A stretch of 64,000 nucleotides of DNA from Betaproteobacteria bacterium UBA1934 (GTDB lineage Bacteria > Pseudomonadota > Gammaproteobacteria > Burkholderiales > Rhodocyclaceae). The DNA is taken from the NCBI GenBank assembly GCA_002337055.1, contig DDFG01000005.1, positions 1,016,222-1,080,221 of the forward strand, written 5' to 3'. The position numbers and the translations under genes were made by a program. Positions 51,029 through 60,171 of the stretch are shown here, piece by piece. The notes beneath the pieces were generated by a model that made no database searches, was not told the DNA's origin, and saw only the letters and a program-made list of their open reading frames with translations. Position 1 is the stretch's first letter; each line of letters begins with the position of its first letter.

Positions 51029-52294
51029 ATGGAGATATATGCTGTCGGAGGTGCCGTTCGTGACGAATTGATCGGATTACCGGTGGCGGACCGCGACTAC
51101 GTCGTGGTCGGGGCCACGCCAGAAACCATGCTGTCTCAGGGATTCCGCCCGGTCGGCAAGGATTTTCCGGTATTCCTGCATCCAAAAACCGGCGAAGAAT
51201 ATGCGCTGGCCCGTACCGAGCGCAAAACGGGGCCGGGTTACCACGGGTTTGCTTTCTTTGCGGCGCCAGAGGTGACGCTGGAAGAGGATCTGGCGCGCCG
51301 GGATCTGACCATCAATGCCATGGCCCGCGCCAGCGATGGGCGACTGATTGATCCCTTTGGCGGCGAACGCGATCTGGCGGCGAAGATCCTGCGTCATGTT
51401 GGACCGGCGTTTGCCGAAGATCCTGTGCGCATCCTGCGATTGGGCCGTTTTGCCGCCCGCTTCGCCGATTTCAGTATCGCGCCCGAGACCCTCGATCTGA
51501 TGCGCGCTATGGTTGCGGCAGGCGAGGTCGATCATCTGGTGCCGGAGCGAGTCTGGCAGGAATTGGCGAAAGGCCTGATGGAAGCCGGGCCTGCGCGGAT
51601 GTTCATGGTGCTGCGGAGTTGCGGGGCGCTGACGCGGTTGTTGCCGGAACTGGATGCGCTGTTTGGCGTGCCGCAACCGCCGCAATATCACCCCGAAGGC
51701 GACGCGGGCACGCATTCCTTGATGGTGCTGAACCAGGCAGCGCGTTGCGGTGGTACTTTGGCGGTACGCTGGGCGGCGCTCTTGCACGATCTGGGCAAGG
51801 CATCCACGCCGACGCATGTGCTGCCCCGGCATATCGGTCACGAGACGCGCGGCGCGAAAGCGGCCGAGGGGGTGTGCATGCGGCTCCGAGTACCTGGCGA
51901 ATGTCGCGATCTGGCGATTTTGGCGGCACGGTTGCACGGAGATATGCACAGGGCAGACCGCGAGGGGCAAAGTCCCCTTCGTCCCGAGACGATGCTGGGC
52001 GTGCTCGAGAAAGCCGATGCTTTGCGTCGTCCAGAACGGTTTGAACACCTGTTGCAGGTGTGTGAAAGCGATTTTCGTGGCCGACTGGGCTGGGAAGAGC
52101 GCGAGTATGAGGCCGCCGGTCTGTGGCGATCAGTGTTGGCGGCTGCCCGCGCGGTGGATGCCGGTAAGGTGGCGCGTGCCTGCGGCAATCCAGCGCACAT
52201 TCCAGCCAGCGTGCGGGCGGCTCGGATCGCGGCAATCCGAGGCGTGACACGCGACGCCAGCGTGCAAAATGACAAGGGGGGAAACCCATGCTGA
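51029..52294 (+). CDS. cca: CCA-adding tRNA nucleotidyltransferase with HD domain
   Basis: A 421-residue enzyme that builds or repairs the 3' CCA of tRNAs. The N-terminus MEIYAVGGAVRDELIG has the nucleotidyltransferase signature, then DLARRDLTINAMAR and ILRLGRFAARF. The C-terminal HD domain carries LLHDLGKASTPTH, as in bacterial multifunctional CCA enzymes. ATG 51029 matches the family start; ATG 51011, directly after the previous stop, is also possible. The 3' end overlaps the alcohol dehydrogenase gene by 7 bp. Confidence 0.95.
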   Translation: MEIYAVGGAVRDELIGLPVADRDYVVVGATPETMLSQGFRPVGKDFPVFLHPKTGEEYALARTERKTGPGYHGFAFFAAPEVTLEEDLARRDLTINAMARASDGRLIDPFGGERDLAAKILRHVGPAFAEDPVRILRLGRFAARFADFSIAPETLDLMRAMVAAGEVDHLVPERVWQELAKGLMEAGPARMFMVLRSCGALTRLLPELDALFGVPQPPQYHPEGDAGTHSLMVLNQAARCGGTLAVRWAALLHDLGKASTPTHVLPRHIGHETRGAKAAEGVCMRLRVPGECRDLAILAARLHGDMHRADREGQSPLRPETMLGVLEKADALRRPERFEHLLQVCESDFRGRLGWEEREYEAAGLWRSVLAAARAVDAGKVARACGNPAHIPASVRAARIAAIRGVTRDASVQNDKGGNPC

Positions 52295-53445
52295 ATTTCG
52301 ATTTTCATAATCCTACACGCATCGCTTTTGGCGATGACAGTGTTCCCAAACTGGGTAAGTTGGTGCCGGCTGCGGCACGCGTGTTGATCTTGTATGGAGG
52401 CGAGAGCGCCGAGAAAAACGGCACGCTGGACGCGGTGCGCGCCGCGCTGGGCGCGCGGGCCTTTGTTGAATTCGGCGGTATCGAACCCAACCCGCGTTTC
52501 GAAACGCTGATGCAGGCGGTCGAGACAGCGCGGCGTGAAAATGTCGATTTTCTGCTCGCGGTCGGCGGAGGCTCGGTGATCGACGGTACCAAATTTGTGG
52601 CGGCCGCCATTCCCTACAAAGGCGATCCTTGGGAGATTGTCACCAGCTTTGGTACCCGTGTGCAGACTGCCATCCCCTTCGGTACGGTACTTACCTTGCC
52701 GGCGACAGGTTCGGAAATGAACAACGGCGCAGTGATCAGCCGGCGCGACGGTGTCGATAAACTCCCGTTTTCCAGTCGCAAGGTCTTTCCGCAATTCTCG
52801 GTACTCGACCCGACGCGTAGTGCCACGTTGCCACAGAGGCAAGTTGCCAACGGTATTGTCGATGCTTATGTGCATATATTGGAACAATACCTGACCTATC
52901 CGGTTGGCGCGCTGGTTCAGGATCGTCTGGCCGAGGGTCTGTTGCAGGTGCTGATCGAGGTCGGACCGCGCACGTTGGCCGAACCGCGCGACTATACCGC
53001 CCGCGCCAACCTGACCTGGACGGCCACCTTGGCCCTGAATGGCCTGATCGGAGCAGGCGTACCGCAAGATTGGTCGACACATCTGATCGGGCACGAACTG
53101 ACCGCCTTGTTTGGTCTCGACCATGCGCGCAGCCTAGCCGTCGTGTTGCCGGCCATGTTGAGCGAGCGGCGCGGTGAAAAGCAGGAAAAGTTGGCGCAAT
53201 ATGCCGCGCGTGTATGGCGTATCGAGGCGGGCGACCCGACAGTTGCCGCCGACGCAGGCATCGAACGCACGCGGGAATTCTTTGAAACGCTCGGTGTGCC
53301 GACTCATCTGTCCGCCTACGGTATTGGCGATACCGAGATAGAACGTGTCGTGGCCAGGCTGGTCGAGCATGGCATGACCGCGCTGGGCGAGCGGCGCGAA
53401 GTCACGCCCGAGATTTGTCGCCGCGTGCTGGCCAGTGCATTGTGA
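52288..53445 (+). CDS. Iron-containing (YqhD-like) alcohol dehydrogenase
   Basis: A 385-residue cytoplasmic oxidoreductase. N-terminal NFDFHNPTRIAFGDDSV, NAD(P) loop LAVGGGSVIDGTKFVA, and LPATGSEMNNGAVIS are typical of YqhD. Metal ligands appear in NGIVDAYVHILEQY and in THLIGHELTALFGLDHARSL. It probably reduces aldehydes with NADPH. It overlaps cca, which is likely chance operon packing rather than functional linkage. Confidence 0.93.
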   Translation: MLNFDFHNPTRIAFGDDSVPKLGKLVPAAARVLILYGGESAEKNGTLDAVRAALGARAFVEFGGIEPNPRFETLMQAVETARRENVDFLLAVGGGSVIDGTKFVAAAIPYKGDPWEIVTSFGTRVQTAIPFGTVLTLPATGSEMNNGAVISRRDGVDKLPFSSRKVFPQFSVLDPTRSATLPQRQVANGIVDAYVHILEQYLTYPVGALVQDRLAEGLLQVLIEVGPRTLAEPRDYTARANLTWTATLALNGLIGAGVPQDWSTHLIGHELTALFGLDHARSLAVVLPAMLSERRGEKQEKLAQYAARVWRIEAGDPTVAADAGIERTREFFETLGVPTHLSAYGIGDTEIERVVARLVEHGMTALGERREVTPEICRRVLASAL

Positions 53446-53488
53446 TGGCTGCTTGATTGCATTCCCCGTGTCGGGGGGCGCGATGTTG

Positions 53489-53508
53489 TATGATTCAAAG
53501 CTTGAATC
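53489..53508. promoter_or_regulatory. Inverted repeat overlapping a -10 element before the GGDEF-EAL gene
   Basis: GATTCAA and TTGAATC (53492-53508) are inverted copies around AGC, and the first arm overlaps TATGAT (53489-53494). Its place about 25-40 bp before the start codon fits a repressor operator. The -35 region is weak. Confidence 0.45.
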
Positions 53509-53532
53509 GGTGACCGCATTCACTGGCCGGGA

Positions 53533-56500
53533 ATGGAAGTGATGGAGCTTTACGCACGCGAAGACGAGGTTTCACGCCTGGAAGCAGGGCTGGCGGGCCT
53601 GTCTTTGCCTGATCGCCTGGTGTTGGCGTGGCACTTACGCCAGCGCGACAGCGCCCGTGCGATGGCCTTGTGCAATGAGATCGAGACGGAAGCTGGTGGA
53701 TTGCCAGAAGCCGAACGTTCGTCGATTGCCGCGCGGATTTGGCTCATTCGCGGTGAAATCCAGTTGCTTTTTGCCGAAGTCGATCATGCAGAAACCTCAG
53801 CCATGGCGGCCAACGCGCTCTATCAGGCATCGGCAGACCCGGTCGGACAGGGCGATGCCAACCTGTTGATTGCCAACGTATGGTTGTCGCGTGGTCATTC
53901 GGTGCTGATCGAGCAGGCGTTGGCGGTTGCCTATCAGCACTACCTAGTCGCTGATGACGAGCGACGTGCCGATATTGCCTACGCCCAGTTGCTGGGCAGG
54001 CGGGCCTTTCGCGCGGCTGGTGCAATCATCGGCGGTTTGCAGGAACGATTCGGCGCGACACCCCAGCGGCACGAGTCGGTTTTGTGCTGGATTGCCGTTG
54101 CCCAGGCGACTGCAGCCGCCTTGACCGATAACCCTGGTGCGGCCATCAAGTTCGATCTGGAGGGCTACCGCAGCGCTCGCGAGACCGGTCAGGTGCGGCT
54201 GGCTATCGTGTGCGCGGTCAATATTGCCGAAGGGTTCGCCACGCTGGGTGATCTGGACGCCGCGCTGGAATGGGCTGAAAGTGCATTGTCGCTCGCCCGC
54301 GAAACCAGTTGGCCGGGCAGCGTCGGTGTATGTCTGATGCAAATGGGCGAAGTCGTCCGTCAACTCCAGCGCCATGACGATGCGCGCGGGTTGCTGCACG
54401 AAGCGCTGGTGGTGATGGAGTCGCTTTCCGGGTCTCGCAATCACGAGCAGGTATTGGCGAGCTTGGGGCAGTTGGCGCTGGATGTCGGCCATTTCGAGGA
54501 AGCGCTGGGCTGGTTTAAACAACTTGAGGATGGGCTGGCCGGCCATGACGAACCCGACCTGACGATGAAGGCTTGGTGTGGTCAGGCGAGCGCACTGTCA
54601 GGTCTGGGGCGCGTCGATGAGGCGCAAGTTCAGGCCGCACAAGCGCTTGATCTCGCTCGCCAGAAAGGCAATGCTGATGCGCAGATCAAGGCTTTGCGCG
54701 TGTTTGCGGAACTCTATCGGGATCATGCTTTGCCGATTCCTCCCGGTGTAGCGGGTACGACTGCCGAACTTTACTTCTTGGGTGAAGCGGTCCGCGTCGC
54801 CGAGACCATCAGCGGCTATGCCTTGCCAGTCGATTTGCTCAATCAGCTGGCGACTGCGCACGCCCATAACGGTGATTTCCGGGCCGCCTACGAAAACAGT
54901 CAGGCCGCCCAGACCGCGCGCAACCGCATGCGCCTCGAAGAAGCGCAACAGCGAGCGCTGGCGATTCAGATCAAGCATGAGATGGATCAGGCGCGGGCGG
55001 TGGCGGAACATCACAAGCATCTCGCGGCGACCTTGCAGGAAACCAATGAAACCCTTGAGACCATCGGCCAGATCGGCCAGGAGATTACCGCCAGCCTCAA
55101 TGCAGGCGCGGTGTTCGAGGCACTGCATCGGCATGTGGATGGACTGATCGACGCGCAGACGTTTCTGATTTATATGGTTGACGAATCGGCAGGCGCGCTG
55201 AACATGGTTTTCGGGGTCGAGGATGGGCAGCCCTACCCGCGCATCTCGATCAATCTTGAAAGCGAGGTTTCGCTGGCGGCGAAGTGCGTGCGCGAGCAAC
55301 GTGAAATCCTGATCGACGGCACGACGGACGTGCAGGCGCGAGTCTCGCCAGGCACTCTGAAGACAGCGAGCATGCTGTTCGCACCGCTGCAAACGCGACA
55401 GCGCCTGCTCGGGGCCATGAGTATCCAGACTCAGAAAATCAAGGCCTACGGCGAGCGCGAACTGGCAATCTTTCGAGCGCTATGTGCCTACGGTGCCATC
55501 GCGCTCGATAACGCGGGTGCCTACGCAGCCGTGGAAGCGGCACGGCAACAGACGGCGCGGCAGGAAGAAGAGCTGCGGGTGGCTGCGGTTGCTTTCGAAT
55601 CGCAAGAGGGCATGCTGATTACGGCGGCAGACTGGACGGTTCTCAGGGTCAATCGCGCGTTTCAGACCATTACTGGCTATACCGCGCTCGAGGTGATCGG
55701 CGAGCTGCCCGAATTTCTGCACTCGGTGCGCGGGCAAGGCCAAGAGATGGCTGAAGAGGCCTGCCTACGCGGCGCCTGGCAGGGTGAAATCTGGATACGC
55801 AAACGCTCCGGCGAGGTTGTCCCACTCGGCGTGGCAGTCACCGCAGTGCGTTCGGATGCTGGCAAGATTTCGCACTACGTCTTTACACTGGTTGATATCA
55901 CTGAGCGCAAACTGGCCGAGAACGAAATCAGAAATCTGGCCTTTTACGACCCGCTGACCAACTTGCCCAATCGTCGCTTGCTCATGGACAGATTGCGCCA
56001 TGCGCTTGTCAAGAGCGCCCGTAAGAGCGATGGAGGCGGGCTGTTGTTCGTCGATCTCGACAATTTCAAGCGCCTTAACGACACCCGTGGACACGCGGTT
56101 GGCGATCGCCTTCTGGAACAGGTGGCACAACGCCTGGTCGAGTGCCTGCGAGAGGGGGATACTGTAGCGCGACTCGGCGGCGACGAATTCGTCGTCCTGC
56201 TCGAAGGGCTGGGTAATGAAGTCCGCGAACTGCCGGGTCGGATCGAGATGGTGGCCGAGAAAATGCTCCATTCGCTGAATCAGCCTTACATGCTGGAAGG
56301 CGTTGAGCATCACACCACGCCCAGCATTGGCGCTTGCGTCTTCTACGGCAAGGATGAGACGGCAGAGGAGTTGCTCAAGCAAGCCGATGTGGCGATGTAT
56401 CAGGCCAAGGCGGCAGGCCGCAATACCATCCGCTTCTTTAACCCGACGATGCAGGCGGAAGTCAGCGCGCAGGCAGAATTGGAAGCCGATCTTCGGCTCG

Positions 56501-57219
56501 CGCTGGCGCATCGGCAATTTGCGCTGCACTATCAGCCGCAGGTCGATACCGAAGGCCGCGTTTTTGGCGTGGAAGCGCTGTTGCGCTGGGCGCACCCCAT
56601 CCGCGGCATGGTTTCGCCGGGCGACTTCATTCCGCTGGCCGAAGAGACCGGCTTGATCCTGCCTATCGGGAAGTGGGTGTTGGACACCGCTTGTCGTCAA
56701 TTGCAGGAATGGGGGGCGCGCCCCGAGACCGCATCACTGTCGATGTCCGTCAATATCAGCGGCCGGCAGTTTCTGGACAAGGATTTTGTCGAGCAGGTGC
56801 GGGATGCAGTGGCGAAATACAAGATCGACGCAGCGCGCCTCAAACTCGAGCTGACCGAAAGCGTGCTGGTACGCGATATCGACGGGGCAGTGGCCAGAAT
56901 GATGGAATTGTGCGAAACCGGGCTGACCTTCTCGCTGGACGATTTCGGTACCGGATATTCGTCGCTTTCCTACCTCAAGCGGCTGCCGCTATCGCAACTG
57001 AAAATTGATCAGTCTTTCGTGCGCGACATTTTTGTCGATCCGAACGACCTTGCTATCGTCCGCGCCATCGTTACGCTTGGGGAAAGTCTCGGTTTAGCGG
57101 TTATCGCAGAGGGCGTCGAAACCGAAGAACAGCGGGCGTTCCTGGTCAAAACCGGCTGCCTTGCCTTTCAGGGTTACTACTTTGGGAAACCGGCACCGGC
57201 GGACGCCCTGCCGCTATAG
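53533..57219 (+). CDS. TPR-GAF-PAS-GGDEF-EAL c-di-GMP turnover protein
   Basis: A 1228-residue cytoplasmic protein; ATG 53542 is an alternative start. N-terminal about 470 residues are TPR-like helices, then a coiled coil (QIKHEMDQARAVAEHHKH). A GAF domain (about 525-665), a PAS domain (about 685-790, with ITGYTALEVIGE), GGDEF (about 800-975, active site RLGGDEF near 879 with RxxD five residues before) and EAL (about 985-1225, EALLRW near 1013, then DDFGTGYSSLSYL) follow. Both catalytic motifs are intact, so it could make or break c-di-GMP. No membrane helix. TPR units suggest control by a protein partner. Confidence 0.93.
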   Translation: MEVMELYAREDEVSRLEAGLAGLSLPDRLVLAWHLRQRDSARAMALCNEIETEAGGLPEAERSSIAARIWLIRGEIQLLFAEVDHAETSAMAANALYQASADPVGQGDANLLIANVWLSRGHSVLIEQALAVAYQHYLVADDERRADIAYAQLLGRRAFRAAGAIIGGLQERFGATPQRHESVLCWIAVAQATAAALTDNPGAAIKFDLEGYRSARETGQVRLAIVCAVNIAEGFATLGDLDAALEWAESALSLARETSWPGSVGVCLMQMGEVVRQLQRHDDARGLLHEALVVMESLSGSRNHEQVLASLGQLALDVGHFEEALGWFKQLEDGLAGHDEPDLTMKAWCGQASALSGLGRVDEAQVQAAQALDLARQKGNADAQIKALRVFAELYRDHALPIPPGVAGTTAELYFLGEAVRVAETISGYALPVDLLNQLATAHAHNGDFRAAYENSQAAQTARNRMRLEEAQQRALAIQIKHEMDQARAVAEHHKHLAATLQETNETLETIGQIGQEITASLNAGAVFEALHRHVDGLIDAQTFLIYMVDESAGALNMVFGVEDGQPYPRISINLESEVSLAAKCVREQREILIDGTTDVQARVSPGTLKTASMLFAPLQTRQRLLGAMSIQTQKIKAYGERELAIFRALCAYGAIALDNAGAYAAVEAARQQTARQEEELRVAAVAFESQEGMLITAADWTVLRVNRAFQTITGYTALEVIGELPEFLHSVRGQGQEMAEEACLRGAWQGEIWIRKRSGEVVPLGVAVTAVRSDAGKISHYVFTLVDITERKLAENEIRNLAFYDPLTNLPNRRLLMDRLRHALVKSARKSDGGGLLFVDLDNFKRLNDTRGHAVGDRLLEQVAQRLVECLREGDTVARLGGDEFVVLLEGLGNEVRELPGRIEMVAEKMLHSLNQPYMLEGVEHHTTPSIGACVFYGKDETAEELLKQADVAMYQAKAAGRNTIRFFNPTMQAEVSAQAELEADLRLALAHRQFALHYQPQVDTEGRVFGVEALLRWAHPIRGMVSPGDFIPLAEETGLILPIGKWVLDTACRQLQEWGARPETASLSMSVNISGRQFLDKDFVEQVRDAVAKYKIDAARLKLELTESVLVRDIDGAVARMMELCETGLTFSLDDFGTGYSSLSYLKRLPLSQLKIDQSFVRDIFVDPNDLAIVRAIVTLGESLGLAVIAEGVETEEQRAFLVKTGCLAFQGYYFGKPAPADALPL

Positions 57220-57264
57220 ATACTGGCCTAATCGGCCGGCGTCCCTCTTGCGACTACCAGCAGA

Positions 57265-57288
57265 AAGGGCACGCCGTGGCGTGCCCTT
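57265..57288. terminator. Stem-loop between convergent genes
   Basis: A perfect 10-bp stem (57265-57274 with 57279-57288) with a 4-base loop lies between the GGDEF-EAL gene and the end of napC. Neither side has a long T-tract, so termination strength is uncertain, but the place between two convergent stop codons supports a shared terminator. Confidence 0.65.
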
Positions 57289-57307
57289 GTCGGATGCGAA
57301 ATTCGAC

Positions 57308-58009
57308 TTACTTGTTGGCGGGTGCCTCGGCAGGTTTAGCTTCGGCCTTGGGTTCCGGCTTGGCATCAGGTTCCGGTTTTGGTTCGGGACGAGGCGGATG
57401 CATCACGTCCGGTGCCACCCCTTCCCGCTCGGCACCGATGTGCTGGGCCACGGCGGGGAGTTGATGGGCGATGCCTTTGTGACAGTCAATGCAGGTCTGG
57501 CCGGCGTTCAATCCTTCCTGGTGCATTTTCGAGGAACGGCGGCCTTGTTCGGCATAGTCGAAATACTCGAAGTTATGGCAGTTACGACACTCGCGTGAGT
57601 CGTTGGCCTTCATTCGCCGCCATTCGTTCTGGGCGAGTTGAAGCCGTTTTTCGGCAAATTTCTCGGGCGTGTCGATAGATCCCAGAATCTTGTGTAGCAC
57701 TTCGTTCGAGGCCTGGATCTTGCGGATCATTTTCGGCCCCCACTCCTTAGGCACATGGCAATCCGGGCAGGTGGCGCGTACCCCCGAACGGTTCGAGTAG
57801 TGAACGGTGTTGCGGTATTCCTGATAGACGTTCTCCTGCATTTCGTGGCAGGAAATGCAAAACGCCTCGCGGTTTGTCCACTCCATGACCGTATTGAAAG
57901 CGCCCCACGCCACGATACCGGCGATGAAGACAATGGCAAGGGCGCCGGCACCGACGGTGCGTCGGTAGGTTTTCAGAAAGTGGAGGGTCTTGTCCAGAAC
58001 GGCGGGCAT
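57308..58009 (-). CDS. napC: NapC tetrahaem quinol dehydrogenase
   Basis: A 233-residue membrane-anchored cytochrome c of the NapC/NirT family. One N-terminal helix (TVGAGALAIVFIAGIVAWGAF), then four haem motifs CISCH, CPDCH, CRNCH and CIDCH. It passes electrons from quinol to NapB. Unusual is the Pro/Glu/Lys/Ala-rich C-terminal tail of about 35 residues (repeats like PEPKPEPDAKPEPK), which is longer than a standard NapC needs. Last gene of the nap operon. Confidence 0.95.
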   Translation of the reverse strand: MPAVLDKTLHFLKTYRRTVGAGALAIVFIAGIVAWGAFNTVMEWTNREAFCISCHEMQENVYQEYRNTVHYSNRSGVRATCPDCHVPKEWGPKMIRKIQASNEVLHKILGSIDTPEKFAEKRLQLAQNEWRRMKANDSRECRNCHNFEYFDYAEQGRRSSKMHQEGLNAGQTCIDCHKGIAHQLPAVAQHIGAEREGVAPDVMHPPRPEPKPEPDAKPEPKAEAKPAEAPANK

Positions 58010-58022
58010 CGTGTTCCCTTTC

Positions 58023-58466
58023 TTATTTCAGGCCGTCGGCCCGTTTGAAATTGTTGGCCACCAGCGGTTTGGCATCGGTCTGCGGTATGTGGCACTGCAT
58101 GCAGAAGTAACGGCGAGGCGATATGTTGGAAAGTTCTTGTCCCTCGCGTGTCTTGAAATGTGTGAGCGACACCTTAGTCGCGCCGGTTTCCTTGTAGCGC
58201 GTCCAACTATGGCAATCCATGCATTTGTTGAAATTGAGCGTAATGGAGTAGCCTTGCACCGTGTGCGGGACCAGTGGCGGCTGCTGCACAAAGTCGCGCG
58301 GAATCGGTGCGCGATCCTTCTCGCGTCGGAAGGCTTCCGACTCGGCTTCGCTGGCGTTGATATCTGCGCCACGCAGCGAGTGAATCTGCTCGGTGGCCAC
58401 AACCGGGAGCGGGCACGCGGAAATGAGCGAGGCGGCCAGCGCCAAGGCAAACAGTCGGGTTTTCAT
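58023..58466 (-). CDS. napB: NapB dihaem cytochrome c
   Basis: A 147-residue periplasmic electron-transfer subunit of nitrate reductase. Signal peptide (LFALALAASLISACPLPVVA) and two haem motifs, CMDCH and CMQCH. The markers IHSLRGADI, PPLVPHTVQGYSI and SPRRYFCMQCHIPQTDAKPL are typical. It overlaps napH by 4 bp. Confidence 0.95.
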   Translation of the reverse strand: MKTRLFALALAASLISACPLPVVATEQIHSLRGADINASEAESEAFRREKDRAPIPRDFVQQPPLVPHTVQGYSITLNFNKCMDCHSWTRYKETGATKVSLTHFKTREGQELSNISPRRYFCMQCHIPQTDAKPLVANNFKRADGLK

Positions 58467-59335
58467 GACACGCTCCTTCTATTGATACTGAGGGAAAAAT
58501 TGAAGACATTCTGGCCGCACACATCAACGCAGCGGCCGCAGCGGGTGCAGTCGCCGTGGGCGATGGCCCGGCTGCCGCTGCCCTTGAGGGCGGGCCTGAT
58601 GACCTGGGGTTCGGGACAGACGGTGAAGCAATCCATGCAATCGTTGCAACTCTCGCGTCGCTCAGCGGCGACGCGGATCGGCGTGAGGCGGCCAAGCAAA
58701 GCGTAGAAGGCGCCCATCGGGCAGAGGTGACCGCACCAGCCGCGCGGTGCTACCAGCAAGTCGTAGAGGAAGATAGCGAGTACGATGCCCCAAGTGAGGC
58801 CAAAACCGAATATCAACCCGCGTTGCAGCATCGAGACCGGATTGACCCATTCCCAGGCCAGCGAGCCGGTGACCAGCGCCGCGACGAAGGTCAGGGCGAG
58901 CAGCCAGTAACGGGTTTCGGCCGGGGGAACACGTCCTCCCTTCAAGCCGAGGCGACGACGAAGCAAGGCGGCGGCGTCGGTGACCAGGTTCATCGGGCAG
59001 ACCCAGGCGCAGAACAGCCGGCCGCCGACCAGTAGATAAAAGGCGAGCACGATGCCGGCGCCGATCAGTGCGGTCTTGTAGGGAGCGTGTCCGGCGGCAA
59101 TCGATTGCAGCAGCAGGTAGGGATCGGTCAGCGGCACGGTGTCGAGCAGCAGTGACGAGGCAAGGTTGCCCTTGATGATCCAGACGCCGAACCACGGCCC
59201 GAGCAGAAAGAGAAGAAGGATCGCACCCTGCGAGAGCCGCCGGAGCAACAGCCATTTGTGGGCCACCAGCCAGCCGCGGCGGGTGACCGCTTCGCGGCCG
59301 GGGTGAACGAGACCGGGCTTGACCGGGGTAGTCAT
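58463..59335 (-). CDS. napH: NapH quinol dehydrogenase membrane subunit
   Basis: A 290-residue membrane ferredoxin. Four or more helices (QGAILLLFLLGPWFGVWII and others), two CxxxCP motifs (CAWVCP, CGHLCP), and two C-terminal [4Fe-4S] sites (CNDCMDCFTVCP, CTRCGRCVDVCG). With NapG it feeds electrons from quinol to the periplasm. ATG 59335 overlaps the napG stop (ATGA). Confidence 0.95.
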   Translation of the reverse strand: MTTPVKPGLVHPGREAVTRRGWLVAHKWLLLRRLSQGAILLLFLLGPWFGVWIIKGNLASSLLLDTVPLTDPYLLLQSIAAGHAPYKTALIGAGIVLAFYLLVGGRLFCAWVCPMNLVTDAAALLRRRLGLKGGRVPPAETRYWLLALTFVAALVTGSLAWEWVNPVSMLQRGLIFGFGLTWGIVLAIFLYDLLVAPRGWCGHLCPMGAFYALLGRLTPIRVAAERRESCNDCMDCFTVCPEPQVIRPALKGSGSRAIAHGDCTRCGRCVDVCGQNVFNFSLSINRRSVS

Positions 59336-60162
59336 GGCTTCCACCCGGAGTTGATGCCGGCGCTCCCTGATGCCGGCGATCCTGATGCGGCGGGCGGAGC
59401 ATCCTCAAGGCCGCGCACGGGCATTCGCACCTGCTCGCCAATCAGAGAACCACCGTGTTTCTCTTTCTCCTCCCACCCTTTCCGGTAATGATCGGGCAAC
59501 TTGCCTTGCGCCAGCCGGGTCGGCAGCACCTTGATGGCCGGGATGGGGAGTACGCACGATTTTTCGCATTTGCCGCAGCCGGTGCAATGTTCGGAATGCA
59601 CCGTCGGGAGCAACATGGCGTGACGGTCGGAGCGCGGGTTGTGCTGCTTTTCCAGGGTGATTGCCTTGTCGATCACCGGGCAGACGCGATAGCAGACGTC
59701 GCAGCGCAGACCGAGGAAATTGAGGCAGGTTTCGTGATCGACCAGCGCCGCCAGCCCCATTTTCGACTTGTTGATGTCGGTGAGCTGGTGGTCGAGCGCG
59801 TTGGTCGGGCAAGCCTTGACGCACGGGATGTCCTCGCACATTTCGCAGGGGACGGTCCGCGCCGTGAAATAGGGCGTGCCGCCCACCACGGCATCGCCGG
59901 GCGACGCCAGTTTCAGCGTGTTGTACGGACAATCGCGGACGCAGAGACCGCAACGGATGCAAGCCGCGAGGAAATCCGCTTCCGCCAGCGCGCCGGGCGG
60001 ACGCAAGGCTTCCGCCGGCAGGGCTGCGGCTTGCCGGGCATACAGCCCGGCGCCGAGCGCCAGCAGGCAGGCGCCGCCGGCCGCGCCAGCGATGCCGTTC
60101 AGGAAGCGGCGGCGCGCCTCGGACGAGGGCGCCGTCTGGCCGCGAGTGTCCGCGTTGCTCAC
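59332..60162 (-). CDS. napG: NapG periplasmic ferredoxin
   Basis: A 276-residue iron-sulfur protein with a Tat-type leader (SEARRRFLNGIAGAAGGACLL) and four cysteine clusters: CIRCGLCVRDCP, CEMCEDIPCVKACP, CLNFLGLRCDVCYRVCP and CTGCGKCEKSCV. It pairs with NapH. The gene is 9 bp after napA. The C-terminus past the last cluster has a Pro/Ala/Gly-rich tail. Confidence 0.95.
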   Translation of the reverse strand: MSNADTRGQTAPSSEARRRFLNGIAGAAGGACLLALGAGLYARQAAALPAEALRPPGALAEADFLAACIRCGLCVRDCPYNTLKLASPGDAVVGGTPYFTARTVPCEMCEDIPCVKACPTNALDHQLTDINKSKMGLAALVDHETCLNFLGLRCDVCYRVCPVIDKAITLEKQHNPRSDRHAMLLPTVHSEHCTGCGKCEKSCVLPIPAIKVLPTRLAQGKLPDHYRKGWEEKEKHGGSLIGEQVRMPVRGLEDAPPAASGSPASGSAGINSGWKP

Positions 60163-60171
60163 TCAGTCTCC

